The notes beneath the pieces were generated by a model. That model did not search any database. It saw only the letters and a program-made list of their open reading frames with translations, and was not told where the DNA came from. Positions 7,676 through 15,456 of a stretch of DNA of 59,965 nucleotides are shown in pieces. Numbering within the stretch: the stretch's first letter is position 1; each line of letters opens with the position of its first letter. The DNA is from an uncultured Collinsella sp. (lineage in GTDB: Bacteria; Actinomycetota; Coriobacteriia; Coriobacteriales; Coriobacteriaceae), in contig CABUIY010000012.1 in NCBI GenBank assembly GCA_902491765.1, forward strand, positions 1 to 59,965. The letters run 5' to 3'. Made by a program: the position numbers and the translations under genes.

Positions 7676-8407
7676 CTAGTCGCTACGCTGGTGGTAAACC
7701 TTGTATTTAAACTGATCGGCACGAGCAACCGAGAGTGTATACTCCACAACCTCGTTTGACTCGTTATACGTAGTCCTGACCAAATCGAGCACAGGCGAGC
7801 CCTCGACAATTCCCAAAAGGTGGGCGTCGGTGGGACGGGCTATGCTCGCATAGAACTCCTCTTCGGCCACGCGTATCTTTTGCTGAAAGTCTTGCTCAAT
7901 CACATCGTAAAGCGGCTTACGCTCCAGCAGCGGTCGCTTTAGGGACAGAAATTGACGAACTGGTAGATAGCTGCGTTCGACCATCATGGGCATATTGTCG
8001 GCAGAACGAAGGCGCTTAAGCTTAAAAATGCGATCACCGATACGCAATCCCATATGCTCGGCCAGATTCTTATCGGCCTCCATCTCGCAAAACTCGAGAA
8101 TCGTGGTCTCGGGGTCGCGACCCATCGCGCGCATCTGCTCGGTAAAGCTGTAGGACTGCATAAGATTGGTTGCCTTTGCCGAACGGTCGGTCACAAAGGT
8201 ACCGCGACCGTGCTGCCGAACCACCAGTCCTAAACGCTCTAGTTCCTGCAGAGCCAGGCGTACCGTAGTGCGCGAGAGACCATAGCGCTCCGAAAGTTCG
8301 CGCTCGGAAGGAATCATGTCACCGGCGCGATATTCATGGTCGATCTTTTCGGTCAGAATATCGACCAGCTGATCGTACAGCGGTTGCTTACGCGCTCCGA
8401 TCGCCAT
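7676..8407 (-). CDS. GntR-family (HutC/UTRA) transcriptional regulator of the aga genes
   Basis: A 243-residue regulator with an N-terminal winged helix-turn-helix (about residues 8-75; PSERELSERYGLSRTTVRLAL is the recognition region) and a C-terminal UTRA ligand domain (about 95-235). The family senses phosphorylated sugars. It sits between agaS and the PTS operon, both preceded by the same palindromic sequence, so it very probably represses both. GGGAGGA precedes the start, and GATAAT at 8457-8462 may be its -10 box. It could also be transcribed onward into agaS, since only 114 nt separate them. The specific inducer cannot be read from the sequence. Confidence 0.93.
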   Translation of the reverse strand: MAIGARKQPLYDQLVDILTEKIDHEYRAGDMIPSERELSERYGLSRTTVRLALQELERLGLVVRQHGRGTFVTDRSAKATNLMQSYSFTEQMRAMGRDPETTILEFCEMEADKNLAEHMGLRIGDRIFKLKRLRSADNMPMMVERSYLPVRQFLSLKRPLLERKPLYDVIEQDFQQKIRVAEEEFYASIARPTDAHLLGIVEGSPVLDLVRTTYNESNEVVEYTLSVARADQFKYKVYHQRSD

Positions 8408-8492
8408 CCTATCCTCCCTTTTGCTCGAATTCGGCTAACTACCTAGGGTGTTTAGCATTATCTGTCTGCCACACCCGAATCATCAAGAAAAC

Positions 8493-8529
8493 AAAAGCCG
8501 CGCGCTCTTTCGAGCACGCGGCTTTTAAC
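8493..8529 (-). terminator. Terminator of the mannose-class PTS operon
   Basis: AAAAGCCGCG-CGCTC-TTTC-GAGC-ACGCGGCTTTT, a long stem with A/T flanks on both sides. On the minus strand it lies 60 nt after the IID stop and before the GntR gene. Confidence 0.9.
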
Positions 8530-8592
8530 ATACACATGGCTTAAGGGGTCGGGGTGTGAGCCGCGTAGGGACACACCCCTCAAGCTAGAGCC

Positions 8593-9675
8593 TTACCAGA
8601 TGCTCGGCCAGAGACCAAGCGGGCCAGCGCCCAGGATGCCAAGGACGAAGAGCAGGAGAATGCCCTTGGTCGGGGTCCAGCTGTGCTTAGCGAACATGTA
8701 GTAAAGCAGCAGCGTAAGCATAAGCGGGACGAGCTTCGGGACGATGGTGTTGAGGGTGTCGGCAACAGAGAAGTTGACCGGATCCTCGGTAACGGTGCCG
8801 TAGGTAACGGACTCCATGCCGTTGCCCAGATCGGTGACGCCGCACTCGACAGCGTTGCCGTCGGCATCGGAAGCGGTGAGGGCGTTGCCGTCCTCATCGG
8901 TCATGGCGATGGTACCGGCCTCAGCGGTCTCGGTATCGATGCCCTCCATACCGGTGAAGTTCTCGGCCTCCTTCTCGGAGACGATCACGGTAGTAGCGGA
9001 GAGGCCACGGGTGGTGCCGTTGGGGATCTGGAGGTTGATCTGGGTGCCACCCATGGTGACGACCAGGCAACCGACGACGAAGACGCCCATGATGGAAGCG
9101 GCACGCGTGAAGGCCTGCATGTTGGCAGTCAGAGCGTCAATAGCGCTGGTGCCAAGCTTGTAGGACCAGTTCATGAGCCAGAAGCGGAGAGCGAACTGGA
9201 CGACGTTGAAGATCACCAGGAAGATGATCGGTGCAGCGGCGTTGCCGTTGATGGCCATGTTGGAGGTAATGCCGGCCGTGATAGGCACGAGCGTCAGCCA
9301 GAACAGGGCGTCACCGATACCACCGAGCGGGCCCATTGCGGCGACGCGGACGGCGCGGATCGTGGGGATGTCAACCTTGTTCTGCTCGAGCGAAAGCACG
9401 ATGCCCATAACAAAGGTGACGAGGAACGGGTGGGTGTTGAAGAACTCCAGGTTGTGGCTCATGGAAGCCGCGAGGTCGTTCTTGTTGGTGTGGATCTTCT
9501 CCAGACCGGGGATGATGGAGTAGAGCCAGCCAGCGGCCTGCATACGCTCGTAGTTGAACGAGGCCTGCAGGAAGCAGGAGCGCCAAGCCATCTTGTTGAG
9601 GGTCTTCTGGTCGAGCTGCGGAGCAGGAGTGAGATCCTCGTAGTGCTCCGGGATCACATACTCATTAGATGCCAT
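8593..9675 (-). CDS. PTS mannose/GalNAc-class IID membrane component with enlarged loop
   Basis: A 360-residue IID subunit, which with IIC forms the membrane channel of mannose-class PTS transporters. The N-terminal core (KMAWRSCFLQASFNYERMQ, MGPLGGIGDALFWLTLVPI) and C-terminal membrane part (LVPLMLTLLLYYMF onward) are normal. Between them, about residues 211-305, is an acidic, Gly/Thr-rich stretch roughly 50-60 residues longer than in typical IID proteins of about 280-300 residues. The ATG at 9675 has GGAGGTGA eight nt upstream and is preferred to a longer start. The gene overlaps the end of the IIC gene by 11 nt, so translation is probably coupled. It is the last gene before the operon terminator. 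Confidence 0.93.
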   Translation of the reverse strand: MASNEYVIPEHYEDLTPAPQLDQKTLNKMAWRSCFLQASFNYERMQAAGWLYSIIPGLEKIHTNKNDLAASMSHNLEFFNTHPFLVTFVMGIVLSLEQNKVDIPTIRAVRVAAMGPLGGIGDALFWLTLVPITAGITSNMAINGNAAAPIIFLVIFNVVQFALRFWLMNWSYKLGTSAIDALTANMQAFTRAASIMGVFVVGCLVVTMGGTQINLQIPNGTTRGLSATTVIVSEKEAENFTGMEGIDTETAEAGTIAMTDEDGNALTASDADGNAVECGVTDLGNGMESVTYGTVTEDPVNFSVADTLNTIVPKLVPLMLTLLLYYMFAKHSWTPTKGILLLFVLGILGAGPLGLWPSIW

Positions 9676-10465
9676 CTTCGAAGTCACCTCCGTCAGAAAC
9701 AGCTGCACCCTTCAGCTCGGTCTGCTGCTGGAAGTCCCAGAAAGCGATGCCGAAGCCGATGAGAGCGAGGATGAGCAGAGCAGGGGTTGCCAGCGAATCG
9801 TTGGCAACGGTGATGAGCGCGAGGCCAAAGCCCATGAGGAAGAAGCCCCACATATCGCGGTTCATCATAACCTTGAGCAGGACGGCGAAGCCGACGAAGC
9901 GCATCATGCCGCCTGCAGCGGAGAGACCGGTCTGCAGCCAAGTCGGGATTGCGGAAGCGATGGTCTGACCGATGGTAGCGCCAGCGATGAAGAACAGGGT
10001 GACGACGACAGCGAAGATCAGGCCGAGCAGAGCCATGGCGAAGTAGTTCAGACGCTCGATACCCTTGGTGTCAGCGTTGTGAGCCATGTTGTCCGCGGAG
10101 GACATGAGCGGCGACATAAGCGTGAAGACCAGGGTAACGCCGAGCTGACCAAGCAGAGCGAACGGAATGGCAAGGCCGACTGCCGCGTTGGGCTCAAGGC
10201 CCGTAGCGATAGCGAGAATGGCTGCCATGATGCCGCCGATGACGGCGTTAGGCGGCTGAGCGCCTCCGATCGGCATGTTGCCGATCGTCATGAGCTGATA
10301 AGTACCACCCACGAGAAGACCGGTGTTGAGGTCGCCAAGGATAAGACCGATGACGGCGCCGGTGACGATGGGCTGATAGAGAGACTCGAGGAAGTTGAAC
10401 TGGTCGATTGCCGCGACGAACGTGACGATGAAGACCAGAGCGACCTGGATGATCGAGTATTCCAT
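9665..10465 (-). CDS. PTS mannose/GalNAc-class IIC membrane component
   Basis: A 266-residue polytopic membrane protein of the IIC sorbose-specific family. It carries the family segments FNFLESLYQPIVTGAVIGL and GGTYQLMTIGNMPIGGAQPPN and an even distribution of hydrophobic helices. With IID it forms the sugar-translocating channel. The ATG at 10465 is preceded by AAAGGAGGAG. It follows the IIB gene after an 89-nt spacer containing a small stem-loop, and its 3' end overlaps the IID start. Length is normal for the family. Confidence 0.94.
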   Translation of the reverse strand: MEYSIIQVALVFIVTFVAAIDQFNFLESLYQPIVTGAVIGLILGDLNTGLLVGGTYQLMTIGNMPIGGAQPPNAVIGGIMAAILAIATGLEPNAAVGLAIPFALLGQLGVTLVFTLMSPLMSSADNMAHNADTKGIERLNYFAMALLGLIFAVVVTLFFIAGATIGQTIASAIPTWLQTGLSAAGGMMRFVGFAVLLKVMMNRDMWGFFLMGFGLALITVANDSLATPALLILALIGFGIAFWDFQQQTELKGAAVSDGGDFEDGI

Positions 10466-10517
10466 CTTGCTCCTCCTTTCAAAATGTATGTACGCACTTT
10501 GGATTTCACGTACAGAA

Positions 10518-10539
10518 TGTCAGGTTTTCATTCCTGACA
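10518..10539 (-). promoter_or_regulatory. Stem-loop between IIB and IIC
   Basis: TGTCAGG-TTTTCATT-CCTGACA, a 7-bp perfect stem in the only sizeable spacer inside the PTS operon. It lacks a T-tract, so an mRNA-processing or stability element setting soluble versus membrane subunit levels is more likely than a terminator. Confidence 0.5.
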
Positions 10540-10555
10540 ACGTGGATCATGAGGA

Positions 10556-11038
10556 TTACGAGAAGAGCTTGCTCGTGTCCTCAACAGGCGTGCTCGGAAC
10601 GCGCCTGATCTCCAACTCCACCCCCAATTCCTGCAGCTCTTTAAACGCAGCGACATCCTCGTCGTTAACTGCGACGGAGGTGGCGACTTGGCGCTTTCCT
10701 TCCGACATGTGCATGTTGCCGATGTTTACCTTCTTTATAGGCACACCGCCCTTGACGAGCGTAAGCACGTCTTCCGGTGTTTCGGCCACGATGAAGATCT
10801 TCTGGCGCGGGCTCGCCTTGCCAATGACGTCGATGGTCTTCTGCAGAGAGAAGAAACGCGTAGCGACGCCGGCGGGAGCGGCCATCTTCATGAGGTTCTG
10901 GCGCATGGTGTTGGTCGCCACGTCGTCGTTGGCGACGAGGATGAGGTTGGAGCCCAGAGTGGAGTTCCACTGGGTGGCAACCTGACCATGAACCAGTCGG
11001 TTATCGATGCGGGTAAGAAGAATGTTGGGTTCTGCCAT
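10556..11038 (-). CDS. PTS mannose/GalNAc-class IIB component
   Basis: A 160-residue IIB subunit. The N-terminal ILLTRIDNRLVHGQVATQW contains the phosphorylated His17 that receives phosphate from IIA and passes it to the incoming sugar. The rest follows the family fold, with EGKRQVA and VAAFKELQELGVELEIR near the end. Length is normal. It lies between the yajC-like gene and IIC in an operon ordered IIA-yajC-IIB-IIC-IID. Streptococcal hyaluronate and E. coli aga operons carry the same classes of subunits, supporting an amino-sugar substrate. A close paralogue at 68-580 has lost this His. Confidence 0.95.
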   Translation of the reverse strand: MAEPNILLTRIDNRLVHGQVATQWNSTLGSNLILVANDDVATNTMRQNLMKMAAPAGVATRFFSLQKTIDVIGKASPRQKIFIVAETPEDVLTLVKGGVPIKKVNIGNMHMSEGKRQVATSVAVNDEDVAAFKELQELGVELEIRRVPSTPVEDTSKLFS

Positions 11039-11074
11039 GTTGATCAGCTTCCTTTCGTTATTTGCTGACGACAG

Positions 11075-11356
11075 TTACTTGATCTCCTGAATCGCGTAAC
11101 GCGAAACGTCTACGACGGCTCCGGATCGGACTTTGATCTGGACCTTTTCGCCTTCGATGCCTTTTACGGTTCCGTAGATACCGCCGGCGAAAAGAACCTC
11201 CTGACCCGGCTTGAGCTCGGTGTGCAGCTCCTTGAAGTACTTCTGCTTCTTCTTCATGTTGATTTGCGACCAGATGGTGTAAATCAAGCCCATGATGACA
11301 AGCAGGCCTAAAAGGGCGACCGAGGAGCTCAGGACGTTGGCTCCGAAATCGGCCAT
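11075..11356 (-). CDS. YajC-like membrane protein in PTS operon
   Basis: A 93-residue protein with one N-terminal membrane helix (about residues 8-29, VLSSSVALLGLLVIMGLIY), a basic stretch (MKKKQKY) and a small beta-rich C-terminal domain with LKPGQEVLFAGGIYGTVKGI, the hallmark of the YajC family. YajC normally accompanies SecDF; neither is nearby. Its start overlaps the IIA stop by one base (TAATG), so it is translated with the PTS proteins. YajC-like genes are also known in streptococcal hyaluronate-type PTS operons, so a PTS-linked variant of YajC is likely. Its role there is not established. Confidence 0.88.
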   Translation of the reverse strand: MADFGANVLSSSVALLGLLVIMGLIYTIWSQINMKKKQKYFKELHTELKPGQEVLFAGGIYGTVKGIEGEKVQIKVRSGAVVDVSRYAIQEIK

Positions 11357-11799
11357 TAGATGCCGTCCTCGTCGCCGAAGATATCCTCTTCCTCGGAGCC
11401 GGCAACGGATGCGACCGTCTGGGCGGTGATGCCCGTCTGGCCAACGGTCACGGCCTGCTCGCCAAGCTCGGCGAGCGTGGCATTGCCGCGGAGGAACAGA
11501 AGCTCAATAACCATGGGAAGGTTGGTGCCAGTCAGAACCTCGACGTTGTCGACATCCTGGGCAATCATCATCGACTGGTTGAACGGGGTGCCGCCAAGCA
11601 GGTCGGTAAAGACAAGCACGCCATCGCACTCCTCGCGCATGGCGGTAATAGCGGCGCGGAGATCCTCACCGTAGGATGCGGCCTGGTCGCCCTCAAAAGG
11701 AACGACGGTAAAAGCAGGCTGGTCGCCGGCAACCATAGCGATAGCGCTTGCAAGGCCGGGTGCGAACTGTCCATGACCGGTAAGAATAAAGCCAACCAT
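11356..11799 (-). CDS. PTS mannose/GalNAc-class IIA component
   Basis: A 147-residue IIA subunit with the active His9 in FILTGHGQFAPGL, and the family segments VVPFEGDQ, VLVFTDLLGGTPFN and VLTGTNLPMVIELL. It takes phosphate from HPr and gives it to IIB. It is the first gene of the operon, behind a non-coding region of more than 500 nt. The C-terminus is an acidic tail (SEEEDIFGDEDGI), slightly longer than usual. The ATG follows GGAAGGGAAATTTGA, a moderate ribosome-binding site. Confidence 0.95.
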   Translation of the reverse strand: MVGFILTGHGQFAPGLASAIAMVAGDQPAFTVVPFEGDQAASYGEDLRAAITAMREECDGVLVFTDLLGGTPFNQSMMIAQDVDNVEVLTGTNLPMVIELLFLRGNATLAELGEQAVTVGQTGITAQTVASVAGSEEEDIFGDEDGI

Positions 11800-11904
11800 T
11801 CAAATTTCCCTTCCGAAGGTGTGTACAATCTGAGTCCGATGATTTTCGGAAGCCAGCGGGCACTCGCCCTTAAAGCTTCTTAGAAAGCGTTCTTTGAAGA
11901 CCAG

Positions 11905-11928
11905 TGGTTTCTAAACTGGTAGTAACCA
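11905..11928 (-). promoter_or_regulatory. GntR-type operator ahead of the PTS operon
   Basis: The sequence has TGGTT and TAACCA arms and contains CTGGTAGTAACCA (11916-11928), identical to the core in the agaS operator. It lies about 110 nt upstream of the IIA start. A related tandem ACCAGTTAGAACCAG is at 12196-12210. Binding by the GntR regulator at 7676-8407 is inferred. Confidence 0.68.
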
Positions 11929-12001
11929 CGTGACGTGTTGTTGTCACTATATCACCCCAGAAGAGGTCGCTTTCGTTGATTCATACGGTAAAACGTTTTT
12001 G

Positions 12002-12251
12002 CACCGCTCACGGTGATAAATCGACCGTTTACCGGTCGTTAACACTTCTACCTGCGGTTTTGAAACCGTTTCGAAATGCTTTGGCAAAAAATCGGATCTT
12101 TTCCTGTGTCTAAACAACGCAGGGCGGCTAAAAATAGCGTGTAGAAAAATTGCAGGTCATTGTGAAGATATGTGAATTGGTCTTTTTGACTTAATACCAG
12201 TTAGAACCAGTTTTGAGATTATCGGTGAACGGTAGCTTTCGACCGTTCACC
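12002..12251. promoter_or_regulatory. Cluster of ACCG/CGGT palindromes in a long leader region
   Basis: The roughly 550 nt before the PTS operon is non-coding and AT-richer than its flanks. It holds four palindromes with related arms: CACCG-CTCA-CGGTG (12002-12015), GACCG-TTTAC-CGGTC (12023-12037), CGGTTT-TG-AAACCG (12055-12068, running into GAAACCGTTTC, a LacI/cre-like sequence) and GGTGAACGGT-N8-ACCGTTCACC (12224-12251). No ORF of note is present. They look like binding sites for one or two further regulators; which ones is unknown. Confidence 0.6.
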
Positions 12252-12350
12252 GGTTACTTGCAATCGTTTGCAGCTATTTTCCCATATGAATTAGGGGAAC
12301 CCGATGGAGCGCTTGCGCGGGCGCGAGGCCTATCCTATTGATTTCGGCAA

Positions 12351-12388
12351 CAAAAAGCCCGCTAGAACGTTGTCCGTTCTAGCGGGCT
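12351..12388 (-). terminator. Terminator of the SurA-like gene
   Basis: AGCCCGCTAGAACG-TTGTC-CGTTCTAGCGGGCT, a perfect 14-bp stem. On the minus strand it is followed by a T-run (from AAAAA at 12352-12356) and lies 42 nt after the stop of the gene ending at 12430. Confidence 0.9.
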
Positions 12389-12429
12389 TAATCAGGTGAT
12401 CGGTTAACGCGCAGTAGTGCAGGCAAACC

Positions 12430-13524
12430 TTACGCAAACAGGCCGTAAATGCTGATGTTGGCCTTGGCGTAGAGGCCGTTAGCATACTCGGTCCACTTGG
12501 AGCTGGCGCTCGAAGCCTGCGAAGAGTACTGCTGGTAAGCAGTGTAGTAGGCGGTCATGGCCTGCTTATAGGTGGCGCTATCGGCCGTAAAGGCATCGTC
12601 GGCAAAGGCCTTAGCGTAGGTGCCGTTCTCGTCCTTCCAGGTACCCTTCGAGCTATCCCACTCGTCGCCGGCAAGGTTGATGATGTAGTCGGCGTAATCC
12701 TTGCTCGCGGTGTCCTCATTGCCGTCAGAAGGCTCGGTCGGAGCGGTCGGCATGCTTGCGGAGCTATCGCCCACCTTCTTCTTGTAGAGCTTCTGCAGCG
12801 TCGCGGACTGGCGGACGATCTGCTTGGCCTGGTCCTTGGACACGCCATACTGCGTGGCCATGGTCTTGTAGTCAGAAGTGCCGATGGAATCCTCGGCGTA
12901 CTGCTTCATCTCCTTAGAGGAGACGGTAATGCCCTCGTCCTCGGCAGCGTCGAGCAGGATCTTGTTGCGCACGTAGGACAGGATGACGTCGGCAGAAGGA
13001 GCGGTGTAGTTGCCATCGCTATCCTTGACGGTGTCGAGGCTGTACTGGCTCTCGATGGCCTCGCGCGCGGTGATGTCGCTCTTCTTGCCGTTGTAGCTAT
13101 AGCTTGCCACGGTCGAATCGAGCTGGTCCTCGGTCAGGGTCGCCGAGCCGACACCCTTGCCGCCAAAGCCGCCATTGCCGATAAAGAAGCCGACCACCGC
13201 AGCGATCACGACTGCAACCACAAAGGCGGCAATCATCGTCTTCTTGTGCTTGGATACGCGATCGTCTTCATCGGAACCCAGGATATCGTCGTCCTCATCC
13301 TGGGCCTCGGGCATCAGATTCTCGTCAGCGGCATCCGCGGCAATCTGAGCCTCCAGACGGGCGTCCTCCTCCTCGGCCGTCGTACCGGCAGCAATGTGCT
13401 CGGCAGACGTACCGGCGACCAGGTCGATCTTCTCGTCCTCGTCACCGTCGGGGCCTTCGCCGCGCTCGATGATCTGGATACCGTCGATCTCGTCCTTCTC
13501 GTCCTTCTTTTGAATCAGACCCAT
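12430..13524 (-). CDS. Membrane-anchored SurA/PrsA N-domain-like protein
   Basis: A 364-residue protein. The first 90 residues are strongly acidic and probably cytoplasmic. One membrane helix follows a basic cluster (VSKHKKTMIAAFVVAVVIAA, about residues 90-115), then a Gly-rich linker, then an extracytoplasmic domain. That domain (about 135-255) resembles the helical SurA/PrsA N-terminal chaperone fold: ITAREAIESQYSLDT..., YVRNKILLDAAEDEGITVS and DYKTMATQYGVSKDQAKQIVR. No peptidyl-prolyl isomerase core is evident. It probably assists folding of secreted proteins. The start is preceded by AAGGAGTAACCGAT. It forms its own unit, bounded by a terminator and a hairpin. Confidence 0.78.
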   Translation of the reverse strand: MGLIQKKDEKDEIDGIQIIERGEGPDGDEDEKIDLVAGTSAEHIAAGTTAEEEDARLEAQIAADAADENLMPEAQDEDDDILGSDEDDRVSKHKKTMIAAFVVAVVIAAVVGFFIGNGGFGGKGVGSATLTEDQLDSTVASYSYNGKKSDITAREAIESQYSLDTVKDSDGNYTAPSADVILSYVRNKILLDAAEDEGITVSSKEMKQYAEDSIGTSDYKTMATQYGVSKDQAKQIVRQSATLQKLYKKKVGDSSASMPTAPTEPSDGNEDTASKDYADYIINLAGDEWDSSKGTWKDENGTYAKAFADDAFTADSATYKQAMTAYYTAYQQYSSQASSASSKWTEYANGLYAKANISIYGLFA

Positions 13525-13559
13525 ATCGGTTACTCCTTGTTAGGAAACATAGTCCCCAA

Positions 13560-13595
13560 TAGAATACGCCCGGCAGAGCGCCGGGCGTATTGATT
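13560..13595 (-). terminator. Hairpin between icd and the SurA-like gene
   Basis: AATACGCCCGGC-AGAGC-GCCGGGCGTATT, a perfect 12-bp stem. It lies downstream of icd on the minus strand; the U-tract is weak, so termination is likely but not certain. Confidence 0.6.
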
Positions 13596-13650
13596 CTTAG
13601 GTTATACGCAAACACTTAAGTACTATTTAGGCGTTTGCAGCGTGCATACC

Positions 13651-14736
13651 TTAGGCCAGGTGCGCGATAACGGCATCGGCGAAGGCCTGCGTGCCCACCG
13701 CGCCCTCGACGGAACCGGTCTGGGCACGACGCACGTCGCCGGTAACCTGCTTGCCCTCGTCGAGCGTGGCAGATACGGCGGCGCGAATACGATTGGCGGC
13801 ATCGTTCTCGCCCAGGTGATCGAGCATCATCGCAGCAGAGAGGATCTCGGCCGTGGGGTTGGCGATATCCTTGCCCGCGATATCGGGCGCGGAGCCGTGC
13901 GTAGCCTCAAAGATGGCGCAATCGGCACCGATGTTGGAGCCGGGGGCCATACCCAAGCCGCCCACCAGGCCGGCGCACAGGTCACTCACGATGTCGCCGT
14001 ACAGGTTGGGCAGCACCAGGACATCGAAGTCGTTGGGGTTCTGGACCAGGCCCATGCAGGTGGCGTCGACGATCTTGTCGTTGAACTCGATATCGGGATA
14101 GTTGGCGGCCACCTCGCGCGCCACGCGCAGGAACAGGCCGTCGGTCGCCTTCATGATGTTGGCCTTGTGCACGGCCGTCACCTTTTTGCGGCCGCAGCGG
14201 CGGGCATACTCAAAGGCATACTCCACAATGCGGCGGCTCTTGGCGATAGAGATCGGCTTGATTGAGATGGCGGAATCGGCGGCGAAGACCTTCTGACCCG
14301 AACGCTCGACGAGCTGCGAGAGCTCCTCGACCTCGGCAGCGCCCTCATCGAACTCGATGCCGGCGTAGAGGTCCTCGGTGTTCTCGCGCACGATAACCAG
14401 GTCGACACCGCGGAAACGAGAGCCGTCGCCCGGCTGCGACAGGCAGGGGCGCACGCAGGCGTACAGGTCAAAATGCTTGCGCAGAGCCACGTTGACGCTG
14501 CGGAAACCCGTGCCGACCGGCGTGGTGATGGGGCCCTTGATAGCAACCTTGGTCTCGGCGATCGCATCGAGCACGTGCTGGGGCAGCGGCGTGCCAAACT
14601 CGTCCATGACGCCGGCGCCGGCCTCCTGGACATTCCAGTTGATCTGGACACCGGTGGCCTCGACCACGCGGCGCATGGCCTGCGTAATCTCGGGACCGAT
14701 ACCGTCACCGGGAATCAGGACTACATCGTGCGCCAT
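13651..14736 (-). CDS. icd: NAD-type isocitrate dehydrogenase
   Basis: A 361-residue member of the isocitrate/isopropylmalate dehydrogenase family. The substrate loop reads TGFRSVNVALRKHFDLYACVRP (about 92-113, S-x-N-x-x-L-R form), which favours isocitrate over isopropylmalate. Other family marks are VIVRENTEDLYAGIE, the catalytic Lys in VHKANIMK, the metal Asp in LYGDIVSDLCAGLVGGLG and EATHGSAPDIAGKDIANPTA. It would oxidise isocitrate to 2-oxoglutarate for glutamate synthesis. It lies 6 nt after the HEAT-repeat gene, probably in one operon with it and the two genes before that. Confidence 0.88.
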   Translation of the reverse strand: MAHDVVLIPGDGIGPEITQAMRRVVEATGVQINWNVQEAGAGVMDEFGTPLPQHVLDAIAETKVAIKGPITTPVGTGFRSVNVALRKHFDLYACVRPCLSQPGDGSRFRGVDLVIVRENTEDLYAGIEFDEGAAEVEELSQLVERSGQKVFAADSAISIKPISIAKSRRIVEYAFEYARRCGRKKVTAVHKANIMKATDGLFLRVAREVAANYPDIEFNDKIVDATCMGLVQNPNDFDVLVLPNLYGDIVSDLCAGLVGGLGMAPGSNIGADCAIFEATHGSAPDIAGKDIANPTAEILSAAMMLDHLGENDAANRIRAAVSATLDEGKQVTGDVRRAQTGSVEGAVGTQAFADAVIAHLA

Positions 14737-14742
14737 AATCTG

Positions 14743-15441
14743 TTACTCCTCGTCTTCGGCGTCGTCAGATTTTTTAACGCTAGCACGCTTCTTCTTTTTG
14801 GAGAGATCCAGGCCAAAACGTTTAACAAGCATTTCGCAAATCTCGCTCGAACGGGCCTTGAGATAGCTGCCCTTGCCGTTCTCGGCATCGAATTTAAGGC
14901 GCAGCGCAAGCTTCTCGGCAACCTCGGCGTCGATCTCGCCCTGGCAAAACTCGTACAGGCAACCGAGCATGTCGCGATACTCAAGGTCGCCGTGGTAGCA
15001 CTGGATGGCCTCGTCCAGGATGGGCCAAGCCTCGCGCGAACGCTCGACGCTCGTGGCACCCCACACGCACAGCAGGCGGAAGGCGGCATAGCGCAGCGTG
15101 GAGGAGATCTCGTCGAACAGCGCAGTCTCGGCGCCCTCAAAGGCATCGCCCAGCTGCTCGGGGCAGGTGGTAGCGAGCGCCGTCAGGGCATCGAGGGCCT
15201 CCCAGCGGGTCTGCGCCTCGGGGCGGTCGAGCGCCTCGATCAGCGCGGGCACGCAGGGCACGACGCGCTGCGGATCGCGCTCGGCAAGCAGGTGCAGCAC
15301 GCGGGCGGCAAACTGGCGGATGCGGCGCGTGGGGCAGCCGAGCTCCTTGACCAGACGGTCGACGGCGTTCTCGTTCTCCTCTGCCAGCTGAAGCTGTGCC
15401 AGCTCCTCGTCGGTGAGCTGTTCGTCTTTGTTTTCTGCCAT
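14743..15441 (-). CDS. HEAT-repeat protein
   Basis: A 232-residue soluble, helical protein with HEAT/ARM-like repeats: IRQFAARVLHLLAERDPQ, ALIEALDRPEAQTRWEALDALTAL and STLRYAAFRLLCVWG are three clear units between about residues 40 and 135. The C-terminus is Lys-rich and then acidic (KKKKRASVKKSDDAEDEE). HEAT arrays usually bind other proteins; no enzyme motif is seen. It sits in a tight same-strand run with a membrane protein and the dehydrogenase upstream and icd downstream, so co-expression is likely. The function is unknown. Confidence 0.8.
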   Translation of the reverse strand: MAENKDEQLTDEELAQLQLAEENENAVDRLVKELGCPTRRIRQFAARVLHLLAERDPQRVVPCVPALIEALDRPEAQTRWEALDALTALATTCPEQLGDAFEGAETALFDEISSTLRYAAFRLLCVWGATSVERSREAWPILDEAIQCYHGDLEYRDMLGCLYEFCQGEIDAEVAEKLALRLKFDAENGKGSYLKARSSEICEMLVKRFGLDLSKKKKRASVKKSDDAEDEE

Positions 15442-15456
15442 AGTTACCTCTTCTTA

